From JABDCD01 sp964469525 (GTDB taxonomy: Bacteria > Pseudomonadota > Alphaproteobacteria > Rickettsiales > SXRF01), in NCBI GenBank assembly GCA_964469525.1, contig CAYXYU010000003.1, positions 180,457 to 244,456 on the forward strand: a DNA stretch of 64,000 nucleotides. The letters are read 5' to 3'. Numbering within the stretch: the stretch's first letter is position 1; each line of letters begins with the position of its first letter. Position numbers and translations under genes: made by a program. The notes beneath the pieces were generated by a model. The model had not been told where the DNA came from. It saw nothing but the letters and a program-made list of their open reading frames with translations, and did no database searches. Shown here piece by piece: positions 63,118 to 64,000 of the stretch.

Positions 63118-64000
63118 TCATTTCTTCTTCTCATCCTTCTTGCCTGCATCCGGTGCGGCAGCACCGGCAGCGGCAGCGCCTTCCGCACCCGGAGCAGCGG
63201 CGGCACCTTCGGTGCCCGGCGCGGCGGCGGCGCCTTCGGCAGCGGCCACCGGTTTGACCTCTTCTTCCTCAGCGCGGCGGCCGGCGACGGTGGCGATGGT
63301 GAAGTTGCGCTTGATGGCGGGAACGACGCCGTCCGGCAGCGTGACGTTCGAAATATGCACGTTGCCGCCGATATCGAGCCCATTGATGCTGACCTCGATA
63401 TGGGTCGGGATGGCTTCCGGCGCGCAGATGAATTCGATCTCGTGGCGCACGATGTTGAGCACGCCGCCGCGCTTCAGGCCCGGCGACTTGTCCTGGTCGA
63501 TGACCTTGACCGGCACCATTACATGCAGCGCCATGCCCGGCTCGACCTTGATGAAGTCGACATGCTCGATCATATCGGTGACGGGATGGAACTGCAGGTC
63601 CTTCGGCAACGCCTTCACCGTCTTGCCGTCGTCCATTTTCAGGTCGATCAGGCGCGAGCGGAAGCGGCCGCGCGCATATTCCTGCGTCACCTCGTTGAGC
63701 GGGCCGTAGGCCGCGATCCGGCCATGCGCCATGAAGGCGACCTGGCCGGCGAGGCGCAGCACCTCGTCGATCGCGTGGCTGACATAGATCACCGGCAGGC
63801 GGAAGCGTTCGACCAGCCGCTCGATATAGGGGAGGATTTGCTGCTTCCTGGCCTCGTCGAGCGAGGCGAGCGGCTCGTCCATCAGGAGCAGGCGCGGATT
63901 GGCGAGCATCGCGCGCCCCATCGCGACGCGCTGGCGCTCGCCGCCAGACAGGTGGACGACGCGGCGGGAGAGCAGCGGCTCGAGCCCGAGCACCTCGATC
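63118..64000 (-). CDS. Chimeric frame: ModC-like ABC ATPase fused to the L25/Ctc C-terminal domain
   Basis: Transcribed from the window edge, the frame first encodes a molybdate-type ABC ATPase core: LSGGERQRVAMGRA, LLLMDEPLASLDEARK, VIYVSHAIDEVLRLA (before about 63702). From LNEVTQEYARGRFRSRLIDL (about 63699) onward it is ribosomal protein L25 of the Ctc/TL5 type: ALPKDLQFHPVTD, LKRGGVLNIVRHEIEF, GLDIGGNVHISNV, then an Ala/Gly/Pro/Lys-rich tail. L25 lacks its N-terminal 5S-rRNA-binding domain and ModC lacks its C-terminal domain. The gene before pth should be rplY, so the L25 part belongs to this locus. Confidence 0.8.
   Translation of the reverse strand, partial: IEVLGLEPLLSRRVVHLSGGERQRVAMGRAMLANPRLLLMDEPLASLDEARKQQILPYIERLVERFRLPVIYVSHAIDEVLRLAGQVAFMAHGRIAAYGPLNEVTQEYARGRFRSRLIDLKMDDGKTVKALPKDLQFHPVTDMIEHVDFIKVEPGMALHVMVPVKVIDQDKSPGLKRGGVLNIVRHEIEFICAPEAIPTHIEVSINGLDIGGNVHISNVTLPDGVVPAIKRNFTIATVAGRRAEEEEVKPVAAAEGAAAAPGTEGAAAAPGAEGAAAAGAAAPDAGKKDEKKK

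Noticed and set aside
63118..63700. Simple annotation as an ordinary rplY gene
   Set aside because: The N-terminal third of L25 is missing and the frame runs upstream into a ModC-like ATPase, so a normal L25 cannot be made from this sequence.

Overview
The window is a gene-dense, GC-rich stretch of an alphaproteobacterial chromosome. The main evidence is gene order: rpmH-rnpA-yidD-yidC-engB-argB, carA...carB-greA and (modC/)rplY-pth-ychF are typical alphaproteobacterial arrangements. TTAA-N7-TTAA sites that fit the cell-cycle regulator CtrA lie upstream of signalling genes, one of which encodes a PleC/DivJ-like histidine kinase. Arginine, pyrimidine/arginine (carAB), pantothenate, threonine and glutathione enzymes are present, which argues for a free-living or only moderately dependent organism rather than a reduced Rickettsia-like one. 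I cannot name the order. There is no phage, IS transposase, CRISPR array, rRNA operon or recognisable defence island, and no gene-free stretch longer than 300 bases.

Layout. 1-4.5 kb: 3' end of a YmdB-like phosphoesterase, yaaA and a very long, divergent PEP carboxylase. 4.6-8.7 kb: the rpmH operon (minus strand) with a near-consensus promoter. 8.85-11.1 kb: membrane histidine kinase and panB, with a CtrA-type box. 11.1-23 kb, mostly minus: mug-like glycosylase, lhgO, greA, carB, a 23S-IVS (S23) four-helix-bundle gene in a repeat-bounded element, two orphan genes, carA, a polytopic membrane protein, an orphan and a PHB depolymerase. 23-30.5 kb: cyaY, an MsbA-like exporter, an EAL protein, a cation diffusion facilitator, and a two-gene NitT/TauT-type ABC transporter without a binding protein. 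31-39 kb, minus: two glycosyltransferase-type genes behind icd, then putA and an orphan. 39-45.6 kb: AGCS symporter, histidine kinase plus REC-HATPase regulator, sulfotransferase, tRNA-Thr, GGDEF/EAL protein. 45.8-54.5 kb: ubiA, rsmE, gshA-like ligase, M16 peptidase, GNAT, thrC, M32 carboxypeptidase, SURF1. 54.6-64 kb: ahpC, trxB, orphans, LysR regulator, aspartate aminotransferase, tandem FKBP, ychF, pth and a chimeric rplY/modC frame running off the end.

Three points deserve attention. First, the S23 gene at 17.1-17.5 kb has its start and stop codons inside near-identical repeats, and the same repeats form an empty 118-base element directly upstream of greA, which suggests a small mobile element with a non-autonomous derivative. 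Both copies abut a start codon (carB and greA) and leave no visible Shine-Dalgarno. Second, the last frame joins a ModC-type ABC ATPase to ribosomal protein L25 lacking its N-terminal 5S-binding domain, at a point where base composition changes: either an assembly chimera or a microhomology rearrangement. Third, several families of intergenic palindromes press against coding ends (aspC stop codon, trxB start codon) and one degenerate copy appears to be read in frame inside an exporter gene.
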